Program-made: the position numbers and the translations under genes
Part shown: positions 24,801 to 35,800 of the stretch, piece by piece
How positions within the stretch are numbered: the first letter of the stretch is position 1
How the letters are laid out: every line of letters starts with the position of its first letter
Notes under the pieces: model-generated
Told to the model about the DNA's origin: nothing
Databases searched by the model: none
Seen by the model: the letters and a program-made list of their open reading frames with translations, nothing else
NCBI GenBank assembly: GCA_009760855.2
Contig: WPIO01000004.1
Span: 12,164,501-12,228,500 of the forward strand
From: Cristatella mucedo
Lineage: Eukaryota; Bryozoa; Phylactolaemata; Cristatellidae
Direction of reading: 5' to 3'
Length of the DNA: 64,000 bases

Positions 24801-25332
24801 CAGGCCAGCTCTCACGAGTCCCTCCTCCTGTGTACCTCTGCGGATGTGCGGGGCGCAGCCCCATCTGCGAGCCCCCACCCCTCCTTCCACCCACCCAGCA
24901 TTTGGGCGTCTGTAATGTGTGCTGGCATTGCACCTCCGCGATAGTGGAAGCGAGCTGTAGGCGGACCCGGCCACGGCCGGTTAGCGTGATCGCTTGCTTG
25001 AGCTAGCTGATCGCTGGCTTGAGCTAGATGTTCAGACCAGATGCTGCTGCTGCGTGTATGTCACGAAATGCTACAGTAACATTGCAGTCGGTCAGGTGGC
25101 ACCTGTCTCGCCCGCGGCTCACCCGGCTGTGCGCAAGTAGTATCTCGCTGCCTCCCGCTGGTGCCAGAGCGACGGCCATGCCGATCGATGCATCGCCGTT
25201 GCTGCAACGTTAAACTGCCGTGCATTCGTTATAGGCGTCGTGGAGACGGGATTGTTCTGTGGAATGGCGACGATTGTCTACTTCGGAATGCAGGACGGCA
25301 GCGTTAAGACCAAGGCTGCCAAGGCCGACTAG
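15800..25332 (+). CDS. RPIA: Ribose-5-phosphate isomerase A, complete seven-exon gene
   Basis: Interconverts ribose 5-phosphate and ribulose 5-phosphate in the non-oxidative pentose phosphate pathway, in the cytosol. Exons 15800-15862, 17298-17358, 18206-18321, 20689-20822, 24096-24237, 24337-24442 and 25235-25332 give exactly 720 nt, 239 aa plus TAG. Every intron is GT-AG and all phases match. Family motifs are present in order: GIGSGST (residues 27-33, phosphate loop), VPTSFQ (about 55-60), DGADEVD (86-92), KGGGG then QEK with the catalytic-type Glu at 108, [10 protein letters not shown] (around 169-178), [11 protein letters not shown] and VYFGMQDGS near the C-terminus. Length matches the core enzyme without the N-terminal extension of the human protein. 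The start is the ATG at 15800, the first in frame before the conserved AAVDLHVK helix. Introns 1-4 are swollen by LINE and SINE insertions and a long inverted repeat, while intron 5 is only 99 bp. Confidence 0.97.
16110..16625 (-). mobile_element. LINE family A 3' fragment split by a SINE
   Basis: The family A 3' UTR and RT end run from 16110 to about 16393 and resume at 16556 (GAGTTCCAGGCTTTGGGAGCAGACGAGCTAAA). A SINE 2 copy sits between. In RPIA intron 1. Confidence 0.75.
16396..16555 (+). mobile_element. SINE family 2, near-complete copy nested in a LINE
   Basis: CCGAGCTGGTTTGGTCTAGCGGTTAAGGTGC, GGGCTCGAGCCCCGAGGCATATGTGAAGCACCTGAATAGAGATTAAGTTCTCTTGGAGTGCTATATAAATGAATT, then a TA-rich end. 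Almost the same as the copy at 9965. Confidence 0.85.
17298..17358 (+). CDS. RPIA: RPIA exon 2
   Basis: Codes [20 protein letters not shown] with the phosphate-binding GSGST loop. Acceptor GATTGTTGCAG, donor GTATGT at 17359, leaving phase 1. Confidence 0.95.
17590..17815 (+). mobile_element. LINE family A 3' fragment
   Basis: Decayed RT end (CTTCTAGTTTGTATGCACCTAAAGGCTGGAGCT matches the SSYAPKAW-coding stretch of the 36-kb copy), then TTTGCAGCCCGAGTGAGGTGCCTAGAAACC. RPIA intron 2. Confidence 0.6.
17825..17940 (-). mobile_element. SINE family 2 copy, decayed, reversed
   Basis: GAGAGCTTAATCTCTATCCAAGCACTTGACATATGCCGAAGGGCTCGAACCCACGA is the reverse complement of the family 2 tail and B-box region. 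Confidence 0.6.
18206..18321 (+). CDS. RPIA: RPIA exon 3
   Basis: Codes [20 protein letters not shown] and the helix [17 protein letters not shown]. Acceptor CATTGCACGCAG, donor GTATTG at 18322. Confidence 0.95.
19217..20162. repeat. Long inverted repeat (foldback-like element)
   Basis: The arms 19217-19630 and about 19752-20162 are near-identical reverse complements (my estimate is about 85-90% by eye) around a loop of about 120 bp. Shared blocks include AAGTCAAGAAAATAC, CCTTTCGAAAGACAAATATG, AACTGGGATCGGAAGTTCCG and GACCCTAGTCTG. It lies wholly in RPIA intron 3, so the transcript could fold it into a long hairpin. No transposase frame is seen inside. Related single-arm sequence at 4740-5070. 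Confidence 0.85.
20689..20822 (+). CDS. RPIA: RPIA exon 4 (active-site exon)
   Basis: Carries [20 protein letters not shown] and the QEK motif, the substrate-binding and catalytic residues. Acceptor TTTTTTGCGGTAG, donor GTTAGC at 20823, phase 2. Confidence 0.97.
21090..21905 (-). mobile_element. LINE family A copy, internally deleted, reversed
   Basis: Starts with ATAATAATGATAATACTTG, then the family A tail. The minus strand keeps [38 protein letters not shown] (the [12 protein letters not shown] motif, decayed) and, at its far end, a fragment of the AFDTIDHQ-type region. RPIA intron 4. Confidence 0.75.
22853..23064 (+). repeat. Tandem duplication, two 106-bp units
   Basis: CCCGAATGTTGGCTTGGTTTTGAGGCTTA begins both units, at 22853 and 22959. 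They differ at only a few bases and each ends with a GACGACGA run. RPIA intron 4. Confidence 0.9.
24096..24237 (+). CDS. RPIA: RPIA exon 5
   Basis: Codes [20 protein letters not shown] through [13 protein letters not shown]. Acceptor GCCATGCAG, donor GTGAGA at 24238. Confidence 0.95.
24337..24442 (+). CDS. RPIA: RPIA exon 6
   Basis: Codes [20 protein letters not shown] and [10 protein letters not shown]. Follows a 99-bp intron with a poly-C tract and acceptor TATTTCTAG. Donor GTATAC at 24443. Confidence 0.95.
25235..25332 (+). CDS. RPIA: RPIA exon 7 with stop
   Basis: Codes [20 protein letters not shown] then [12 protein letters not shown] and TAG. Acceptor CATTCGTTATAG. Confidence 0.95.
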
Positions 25333-25545
25333 TACGCGGCAAGCGCTGTGGCAGCGGCGCCGCGTTCTCACGCACCATCGTGGCTCGCATGCGCGGTCCC
25401 CCTCGGCAGGCGACGCCACTGATAGTGATGCCCCAGCGTGGCCGTGTGAGGAGGCGTCGGCAGTGAGCAGCAGCAGCAGCAGCGGCGGCGGGCTCCAATC
25501 TCTGAGCTGCACTGCAAGTGGGGCTCCGACCGGGCGGCAGCCTTC

Positions 25546-26486
25546 TTAGCGCCGCTGCTGCTGCTGCTGCAGCCTCGATCTGGCGGTCAGCACGGCGGCT
25601 ACGTCGTCGGTGCACACCTTGTACTTGATGCACAGCTCGGCCAGCCTGGCGGTTTGCAGGCGCTGGAGCGCGTGCTCGCGCATGCTCCCGCGGCTGCGCC
25701 TGCCACTGCTGCTGCCGTAATACTGGCCGAACTGGCTGGCAAAGCAGTAGAAGCTCTGGCTGCTCAGCGACGCCGCCGAGTCGCTGTACATGCTCAGGCT
25801 GCCGGCCTCCGAGGCTATGCTGTCCTTCTTTGCTTGCAGACGGTCTTCCGACTGGAGCGGTGGCGGCACTGGAGTGCCGGCATCGCCCGTTTTGCCATGG
25901 CCGCCGCCGCCGTCGCTCGATGCGTCTTCCGCTGCGCTCGAGCAGCCGGCAGTGTCTCCAGCGCCGAACGCCTCGTCACCATCTTCGGTGTCCGGTAGTT
26001 CTGCGGGCAACTGTTTCACCGGACGATCGGTGCCACGGCTCGGATTTCGACTGCTGCTGCTTCCGCTGCTGATGCTGCTTTCGCCAGCGCTGCTCCTCCT
26101 GCTGCTGCTGTATCTTTTTCTTCTTCTGCCGGCTGCTCTGCTGCCACTCGTGGCATCGGCCGCTGTGCCGCCGGTGACGTCTGGAGAGATGTCTTCGCTA
26201 GCAGAGCAGTAAATGCACGGACAGAAGCCGACAGAGAATTGCAATAAACTCGTCGTCTCGACGACGGCAGGATACAGACCGGCGGCGATGTCGTCGCGAT
26301 CCGGGGTCGGCGTTACTTGAGCGGAGCCCCTGGCTGCCCGCCGCTGCGCTCGCTCGTCGAACTTCTGCAGAGGCGGCGTAGGGCTGCGGCGCGGCGTGCT
26401 CGAGCCGCTGCTGAGCTCCGACGAGCCGTCGCTGGCGACGTCACTCGAGCGGGCCGACGACTCTTCGTAAATGGTGGGCGAGTAGC
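25546..26486 (-). CDS. MUN gene last exon, Ser-rich tail
   Basis: One open exon of 312 codons ending TAA (25548-25546), entered in phase 1 at acceptor GTGCAG. It begins [20 protein letters not shown], then a Ser/Gly/Asp-rich stretch with [11 protein letters not shown], and ends with a helical segment [20 protein letters not shown] and five Gln. The stop is 213 bp from the RPIA stop on the other strand. Confidence 0.75.
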
Positions 26487-29400
26487 CTGCACGAGCGACG
26501 AGAGAGCCTGCTCTCTATCTCGGGTGCACGTGTATGTGCGTGCCCTCCGGCGGTGCTTGCCGGCTGCCGTGCAACGGCTACAAGACGTGTGCCCAAGCCA
26601 AACTGGGACTGATCGATTGCAATTTTTGCAGGAGGGGGCTCGGTAGGTTAGTTTTACTCGAAGCTCTCTTAGTCTTCGGGAAGGTTTAAGAAAGAAAAGT
26701 TAAAAACGCAGAGCTTATCCGGTTTTCGATTACATAGCTAAAGGGCTCGTGCATGCACAGATGCCGCTGGGGAGGGGCCAGCCTGGGGAAAGGCGTTAGT
26801 TTTTGCCTGATTCGAGGCTTGCTACCGGTTGACGCTTGGCTGGGTGAGCTAGTTGTGGCCGATGGTATCTAAAGTAATCCTTTGTGATCGTGAGATACAG
26901 AATATGGGCATCGACAATCAATTAAGTTTCTTGACAAATGTGTTGAACCAAGCCTAAATTCTCCTGTCGAGAAGTGAGCACCTCTGATTGTTGCGAGGGT
27001 CATCGTCGTGACTGTTAGTCTCTATCGATCAATAACGGCCTGTCACACGGAGTATTTTGGTGAGTTACGCCGAAAACTCGTCCATAAACAATGTTACGAC
27101 AGCTAGAAAAAGGTCGTAAGTCACAGACGTAAGAGGCATGGTTTATGGGGATCCGACGACAATGGATTCAAACGATAACATGCATAAAACAATAGGTGTT
27201 ATAGACACTTAATTAGACCGAATGGTCTATAAGAATCTCTAGTGCTAATCGCTGTCACCAGTTAACCCACTGGTTGGCACAGGGGTTCAGGTGCTCACCT
27301 TAGATGGCCGAGGTCAAGACGAATGCATTCGATGACCGAGGTCGTGGGCTGGAACACTGGAATATGTCAGGCGCCTGGATAGAGATTATGTTATCTGTAA
27401 GCCTACACAAAAAAATTTATTTTTACCTCCTTAGAGTGTAGGTCCATGGGTGTAGGCTGACCTAATAATAATACTAGCTGATTCAACAGCTTTTGTATAG
27501 CGACAGAAGAGCCTTTAAGGCTATCATCACAGCTTGCACCAGTGGCGACAAAGAATCACCCACCGCAGGATTCGAACCACTACCTCGGGGACGAGGTCGT
27601 GAAAAACAACCACCTTACCTCCAGTTTTCTGATAAGCTCCACCCATATAGTAATCACTAACCGTGCTCAACTTATTAAATATATTCATGGATAAAGTTGA
27701 GGTTAGCTTACGTTACGTTATCGAACAGCTGCGTTTATTTAGTGGCAGAGTAGCTTTAATGGCTATCGCCACCACTTGCAGCGGCCATAATTGGTTGCCT
27801 GCTGTATGATTTGAACCCGAAACCTGGTTCAAGAAGAGCCAGCACCTAACCCCTGGACTGACACCCGGGGCCCTTCTCTGAAGGGATCCGGTGCTCCTAG
27901 CAAAACGTGTCCAGCAAACAGTTGTGCCTCAATTAAAGTAGCACTACTGACTGGTAGATTGGTAAAAGCCTTCGTCCATATTTGGCAAAGAAGAACCCAG
28001 GTACACCATCTGTCCAACGCTCAGAACGGACCGCCCCAAGAAGTTAGTGACCATGCCGAGGCGCCGTTGGTGACCAGGCCGCAAAAAATACTAGATGTGG
28101 CTTTACTGAGGCGAGGAATGTGTAAGTTAGCTCACGAACTGCTAAGTTACTAGCACTGGATGGCAGGGATAGGACTACGAACTATCGCAAATAAGCGCTC
28201 CACTGGAAAGCGGCAGAAACATTAAACGAAAGAGAAGCACCTCGAAGGAGACGCTAACGATTGCAATTCGAGGCAGAAGAAACATTCTTGATAGCTGCTC
28301 ATCCAGCTTAACACGAGCGACCTAATTTACCCTATTGGGCCATTACGCGAATTATACGCCTGGACTTTTCTATGGCTGCTTAGATTTTAAAACAATATAT
28401 TTGTATAGCGCCCTCAGACAACTTAATCTCTTTCTAGGCACTTTGTATTTGCTGTAAAGGAGGCATGATCGAATGGTGGTTAGCGGCAACATGCATAATG
28501 TCATTGTCAGAGGAATTTCAAGGCAAGCACTACCAAAGGAATGTACCACACTGAGGTAGCAGCGAGGCAAGCAAATTCAAGTTCAAAAGCCACTAACGTA
28601 CTACGCATGTAGGCTGTTAGTGCGTCCACGCAAATGATGATGCCGTCGTGCAGTAGACCATCGCAAGTTCGAAGTATATCACTGCCTGAGAGCGGGTTAG
28701 TGGCGACGGTTTCTTGCCCATTGCTGACCTCAATCGCATCGGTTCTCAAGCTAGAATCCGACGACGACCTTAGTCTCCTTTCTGTCGGCGACGAGACAAT
28801 AGAGGTTGACGTCATGTTAAGTGGGTAAAATGAGTCGCACGCAGCCATGCGACTTGCAGGATTTAACAAGCTAGCACAACGATGCCAGCTCTCCGACCGC
28901 CAGCGATCGTGGTCTATCGCTCCAGCGAGAGGCTTACTCGGCTGTCTCTAAGAGGGACCGAAATATGACATGAGACATATGCGAAATCTGACGTATTGCG
29001 GACGTATACAATATTTGTTTAGCCAAACTATTTAAAGTGCTGACAGCTAAAAGCGGACATTCCGAGCAAACAATGCGTCCCACCTGTAAAAACCTTGCTG
29101 CATGTGACGTTCGGAAGGCTAAACTATGAAAATGGCTACTACAAAGCACAGAGATAGAGCTTCAAGTATACTAATAATACATCTGTATTGCGCCCCCGGC
29201 TTTCACTTTCTGTGCATTTCACCGACGTTGGAAAAGATGCATGTGTGTAGGCTGAAAAGTGACAATTACGTGCATAATTTCAACTAACGCAAACCTACAG
29301 AACAGTACACACAGAGCAAATGCTGGGAGGAAACGGTCTGTGTTTTAGCTTCTTTTTAAATCGAGTCTGAGGACTCTCTGCCTATCGGAAGCGAGTTCCC

Positions 29401-29802
29401 AGATTTACAAGTAAAATATACAGCACTCATCAGATTTGCTTATGCGGACTCACATTTTCAGCTGTGTTTTTGTAAAGACTTGAGACTTCTGTAAAATTAA
29501 AGTGCAATATGCGTTAAGGCTACCACATCGCCGACGCGTCCCTCGAGATTTGCTGCCGATAAACAGGTTAATGTTCGTGGCTTAAATATGATGAATAAGA
29601 ATAGAATACTCGCCATGGCGCCGGATTGCTAGGGTGCAGTGATCGTTCATCAAAGCTGTCGCTGAAGAATATTAAACAAAAGGTCTCGGCTTGACTCAAG
29701 GGTTAAGGTGCTCACTTTGATGACGGATGTTTCGAGTGAAATCCAACTCTCTTATGGCGCTAAACAAACAAATTATATATATATACACACATATATATAT
29801 AC

Positions 29803-29886
<84 letters not shown>

Positions 29887-32800
29887 TTCTTTCGGTTCAC
29901 CGAGGCTCAGATCTATGCTTGTCGAGCCAATAAAAATGGCAAGCACTTTAGTTCCTCTCGGGGTCCTCGCCCGAGCCCGTGATCACCTTAACCGTTATTA
30001 TTCCTCCGAAAACATTTTGGCGTCCACGGTAAGGCGGTCGGGCTTCATGACCCAGGTCGTGGGTACGAGTGGTGCAGCAGACAATAAAGAATTGCCTAGA
30101 AGCACAGCCAGCGGCAGCCAGCGGTAGCGTTGTTCGGTCACTACGTACACGAAGCCAATCGGATCACAACTTCGCCGGCTCCCTGCCGAATAATGAATCG
30201 ATATACAAATCCCAAGACTGGCTTACAGGTGACTTCCCTCGCTTGCACCAGCCTGCCCATCTGTCATTCTTGCTCCTCCGGTCACGTGTTCTCAAACTCC
30301 TTACAGTCTGGTAATTTCCCCATCCCTAAAACTAAATTGAAATCTTTTGGCGATCGAGCCTTCAACTCGTACGCACCAAAAGAATTTGAACTGGCTTCTG
30401 GCCTCTAGAGAACTGGCTTCTAAGAGCTCCAGCTCGTTTCTAGCTTCGGTTACTGTCAGCCATGAATTTTTAGCTTTTAAGTCTCTACTCGAGACGCATC
30501 TGTTTCGTTACGTGTGAACCAGTGCACGTTATAGGCAGAGGTCTAACTAACCGGCTTCGCTAAGTGCCTAGCTTCTGCATGCTAGCCTAAGACACTTGTT
30601 GACACTTGTTTGGCATGCTCGATAGCGTGTATGTCACTAATCATTGAGTATTGATTCTCTTTCAGCCTGTTGTAAAGACCCTCAATAGCGTTCAAGTTCT
30701 GTTAAGGCGCTAGATAAACCGTATATTATTCAATTACTTCTATCATTATACACTGAAGAGTGACTAGCGATTAGCGGTGGCAACTTATTAAGTTATCGTT
30801 CTATAATATATGTTACAGGAATATATGTAAACTGATGCAAATCTAGTTACATCACATTTAAAAACTCAAAATAAATCATGAGATAAATGTGACCTGCCTA
30901 ATTTGTTTGTTCTAGCCGTCGTATGTAAATAACGACCCTATTTATTCAATACTGCTTAGTCTTGCAGTTCACACTGCACTTTATATTGCGTACTATGACT
31001 GGTGGACCGTTTTATATATGTTCGATGAAACATGGTATGTTTATGGACTTGAAAGGGAATTTGAAAGGGTTCGCACACAGATTAAATGATTAAACAATTG
31101 CAGAGAGTAAAAGTGGGCCGGCGGCTGACGGTACAGGGGAGGCAACGGCAGTGGACGGGAATTTGCTTGTTCTGCTGATAGGACATGGCACCTTCAAAAG
31201 ACGCTGCTCGTCAGTTTTGATGGGCACGAAGCCCCGAGTAACAAGATAAACCTACAGATTTTGAAAAAGCCGATAATTACCACCTCACCTGTAGCGTTAT
31301 TCTAACTAGTCAGGGTGAGGCTGTTGTGAAATCCGGTTTTCCCATAGCCACGACGCATGTAACATTATTTCTCCAAGGTTGGAGGCTACTATTCCGCGGC
31401 AGCTGCTGGACAATCCGGCCTCGCGCGGCTTCGCGCCTAGGGCAGGCGGCGCAGCTGGCCGGCTTGCCTGCGTAGCGCGACGAGGGCGGATGCTGGAGGA
31501 TGTAGTTGTAGAGCTCCTCGCCAGAAAAGCACTTCTTCCGGCTGTGCAGCTCCTTCCGCATCCGCTCCACGTAGACGCTGTCAGCTGCGACAGCGAGCTC
31601 CTCGTCAGTGCCCCAGCGCTGACCGCCACCGCCAGAGGACTCCTGCAGACAGGAGCGAAGACCGCACCCGGTACAGCGAGGCGTCTCAGCAGCAGCAGCA
31701 GCCGCCGTGGCCGCGGCGAGGCTCCGTAGCAGAGGCTCGATCTGCTCTTCGAAGCGGCTACTGCTGGGTACAGCTGGGAGCGAAGCCAGCGAAGCTACGG
31801 ATTGGCCTAAGTGCAAGCACAATTTGTGATCGAAGGGCGATCGCTGGCGATAGCCACTATAGGAGCGATGCGATACACACAGGCTGCTACACTGTACACC
31901 GATACATTCTTTGGCTCAAGTCTACTTATTCATCAGACCTACTCCCCCCACCAGGCAAGGCATCGTACCACCTGATATTCTGAATCAAATCGCTTAGCTG
32001 CACCTCATATGGAACTCAAATTCTCGGGAGACCGTGCTTTTAGTTCGTATGCTCCCAAAGCTCGAAACTCACTCCCGACTAACGTCACGACATTCCCTGA
32101 CTCGGCGACATTAAAAAGAGAAGCTAAAACGCAACTGTTCCGCAAAGCATTTGGTGGGTCCTTGCGATTACTCCTTTGTGTGCTTATGGATGCAGACACT
32201 ATGAATGCTGCCAATAACCAAATTTTCACGCCGACCCTGGGCAAGTCATCTCTAACCATTTGTTATGCTTGCTGTCATTGAGTGCGTTACCACTAACCAT
32301 TCAATAATGCTTCCTTTACTGAATTGGGCACTGAATTGGGGACGAGTTTCTCGAGCTCACGTCTGTCCAGGACGTCGTTGCCCAGCAAACTCGATGGGCC
32401 ACGACGGATTAGCCATTAGTGCATTCAAGGCAAGCACGTTCGCAAAACCGTATCCTAGCTACTTATTTTCGGAGCACCCTTCTCTGGGCACGTTCGTACT
32501 ACGGAGTGTCGATACAACTCGGACGTCACAACTGTGGAATGCTAATGTATTTCGGCGATTGGCTCCTTTTCGTCCCGACTAGACAAACTTTCCTACACGC
32601 GTGGGCGTATATGCATCGTCATCTGCCACGAAGGAGCCACGCGGGACTACTGGGCCGAGAGCTCTCTACAATCCAGGAAAACCGCTAGCAGCTTTCGGTG
32701 TTGAGCACCCAGAAGCCAGCAGACTTCATGTCACGTGTCACAGATAGGAAAGCCGAGCTAAGATAGTAGGGCAGTTGAGGAAGTGAGCGTCGTAGAAGCA

Positions 32801-35800
32801 CATGTGCAGGACGGCTGGAGAGCACTGGCTCGAGTCGGCTGCGTCTGAGGAAATGTCGCCGAAAAAGAGTTGTAGGAGTGAGCGCTACAGTTTACGACCC
32901 ATCGAAAGCTTCTGTAGCCTTTACGTGAAAGAAGAGGGCAGCTAATTAATTTCCGGAGAGGGAGAACCTGAGGGTCCGTGGAGGCTGTGACGCCGTATAT
33001 AGATATGTATGGAGAAGTTAAGGCAGGGCCGGTCTTGCGGGTTAGGCATCGCTGTCAAAAGAACGTGTTCAGTATTTAGTATTCAGCATAACGTGTAGCA
33101 AAATTTTTGCCTTCGACTTTTCACCACATTTTACTTAAATGGGACTCATTATGGGATAGCACGCTGGTCTTGGTCAGCATATGCGTTGACAGTGTCGTTT
33201 AAACGAAAGCGGTCTGCCAATGGGCTTAACGACTACACCAGGCTGCTGAGCCTTGCAAGAGTTTTGCAAACATGACCCAAAAGTAGGCACATGCGACAGC
33301 GAGACGTCTCGGCAATGAGCCCGCCGTACCAGCACCAGTATGTCTATTGGGGCCGGCAGTGCAGTAGCCCTCTGCGACCTTGCGAAAGCCAGCTCCTCCA
33401 GCTAGCCGAGCTAGCTCCGTGTACTCTACGCCTTCTTGCTTTTACTCACCAGTACAGCAAGCTCCTGGTAGAGGTAGAACAGGTCCACCAACGAAGTGCT
33501 GTACAGATCGAGCTTGAAGATAATGTGCTCCTACAAGCAGGAGCGCAGCAAGCGAGCTAACTCGATGCTGCCGGCCAATGTCTGCCAGCTTGTCTCGGCT
33601 GCGGCCACGGACATGCGGTTTCCGTTGCGATTCGCTAGGCGCAGACAATCAATCCTCTTAGACCGACAGTGGAAGCACGGCAGTCGAAATGTTGACCAGT
33701 GGAGCTCCAGTCATTGACCACGCCCGCGGGGTTGGCTCCGAGATCCCCTACCAGGGTGAGGCGATGCTGAGTCGAATTTTAAAGGAACTACGTGGCAGAA
33801 GGGTATACCTCGAGCAGAAGCTTCGCCAAAGTTCCAGACAGTGGGTACAAGAAACTGCATCAAAACAGTGCTTCCGGAGCATCTTAGTAGGCACGAGTTG
33901 ATCGTCCTCTCCCTATCTTGCTACACTGCACTTAAAAACGACCATTTTTTAAGTAGGGCTCATCAGCCGGAACAGGGTCACCCCACTATAATCAGTTGTA
34001 TGTGTAAATGTGGGAGTAGTGTAAATCAGTGAGACAAGGATGGGCCACAAGTTTTTTTTTTATATATAAAATGCTGCGTTCAGATATCACTTGTTTGATA
34101 CCATTATTGTAATTGGGTACTCTGGCAATGGAGACGATTTCTCCGAGGTGTAATTTACCCAAACTCTCTACCGAACCCCATCTTGGTATTAGCTGTTTCG
34201 ACCACTCACTGAAATGGTCTCCCACTGACGGTCCAATCATCTTTGTTCCACACATGCATCGTCTCTTCGACCAGCTGTTACTGAAATGCATGTGTGACCA
34301 TTGCTTTTTCCAGACACTTCCGATAATTGCAACCGTTGCTTTGTGTTTACAACGGTACTTATGATTTGTACATGACATTACTCACCATTCAATCGCGTTT
34401 CCCTTTGCAGCAAGTCTAAAGCTCATAGAAAGAGATGAGTTCTCTGAGGGCGCTTTATCAAGTGCATTATTATTATTATTTACGGAAGGAGGGAAAATGG
34501 GTGCTGAGAACAACAGGGTTGGTCATACTTGCACGGAGTGCCTACTGCACATTCTCTCAGCCGTGCTCTGTTCGGAATGGCAGTGAGCAAGCTTTCTGCT
34601 AAGGGTTCTGATATAAATAATAGTAATAATGATAATAATATACTTGATAAAGCACTCTGATATGCAATGTAGTGTAATTTAATGTAATGTATCTCCGTCT
34701 GTAACTCCACAAAGTCATAAAGACCATGTGGGTGTTATGCAGGAGAGTTTTGTATAGCGAACTCACAGCCTAAGCGGCTTTCGGTACGCATTCGGTACCC
34801 AACAGACTTCGTCTCATGAAACAAAGAGAAAGTGGGAAGCATAGCAGAGTCGGGAGAGCAGTTGAGGTAGTGAGTAGCATGGAAGTAGCAGCTCAGAACG
34901 GCTGAAAAGGATGAGCCGTAGTCGGCAGCCGGTGAGTAATTGTCGTGGCATAAGAATTGTGGAAGCGAGTTCCACAGCCAAGGACCTGCAGAGCTAAAGC
35001 TTCTGTCGCCAACGGTCTTTAAGCGGAGGAATGGAACAGCTAATTTATTGTCCACACAGAACCTGAGGGCGCGAACACGCTGAAACTGATGCAGCAGTTC
35101 AGCTAGGTATGGAGGAGCCAAGCTGTGGTAGGACTTGTGAGTCAGTGTAAGAACTTTGCTCTGTATCTGTTGCTCAACCGGCATGCATCCTAGTTCTTTT
35201 AGCAAAGGAGACACGTGCTCAAACCTCTGGGACTGGAAGACTAGCCTTGCAGCCATATTCATAGTCAGCTGCAGTGGTTTAATTGCTTTCCCTGGTAGCC
35301 CAGCCAAAGGGAATTACAATAATCAAGCCGAGACAGAACTAAGGAGCTAGTTAAATTATTTGCAAGCCACTGTGGAAGACAGCTCCTAATCTTGGATAGA
35401 GATCGGACGTGATGGCTAGCTGTAGAAGCTGTCTTCTGAATGAAGCTTTTAAAATTGAGGCAGCTGCCGAAAACGACACCTACATTTCGAGCACATAGTG
35501 ATGGTCACACAATAGCATCACCTATTAGAAGAGCAAAGCCTTTTAATCCAGCCACATGCTTAGGCTGTCCTATGAGCAGCACTTCGGTTTTATCGTCATT
35601 TAATTTCAGGAAGTTTTCCGACATCCAGGATCAAATATCGGCAAGGCAAGCATTCAGTTTCTCAGTTGCTGCAGCAGATTCAGACGGTTTAAATGACAAA
35701 TACAACTGAGTATCGTCAGCATAAAAGTGATATCTTATTCCATAGGCCTTAATCACTATTCCCAGAGGTTATGTATAAATGGAGAACAGCAAGGGACCGA

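Larger units (their letters stand above)
26500..28380. other. MUN gene last intron, right part: SINE-derived pieces
   Basis: Holds the SINE copies listed at 27262, 27470 and 27722. The rest of this intronic stretch shows no conserved frame. Confidence 0.5.

Noticed and set aside
26197-26317. An intron between two MUN exons (26317-26486 and 25546-26197)
   Set aside because: The phases of the two putative exons do not match, whereas the whole stretch is open in a single frame.
31289-31390. Strong donor GTGAGG near 31289 as the end of the MUN exon
   Set aside because: An in-frame stop occurs before it, and the GTAGCC donor at 31389 gives the phase needed by the last exon.
33450-33640. An in-frame TAG (33533-33531) in an apparent longer MUN exon, suggesting a nonsense mutation or stop readthrough
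   Set aside because: The TAG is the end of a pyrimidine tract CTTGCTGCGCTCCTGCTTGTAG, a textbook 3' splice site. The exon starts right after it and is open.
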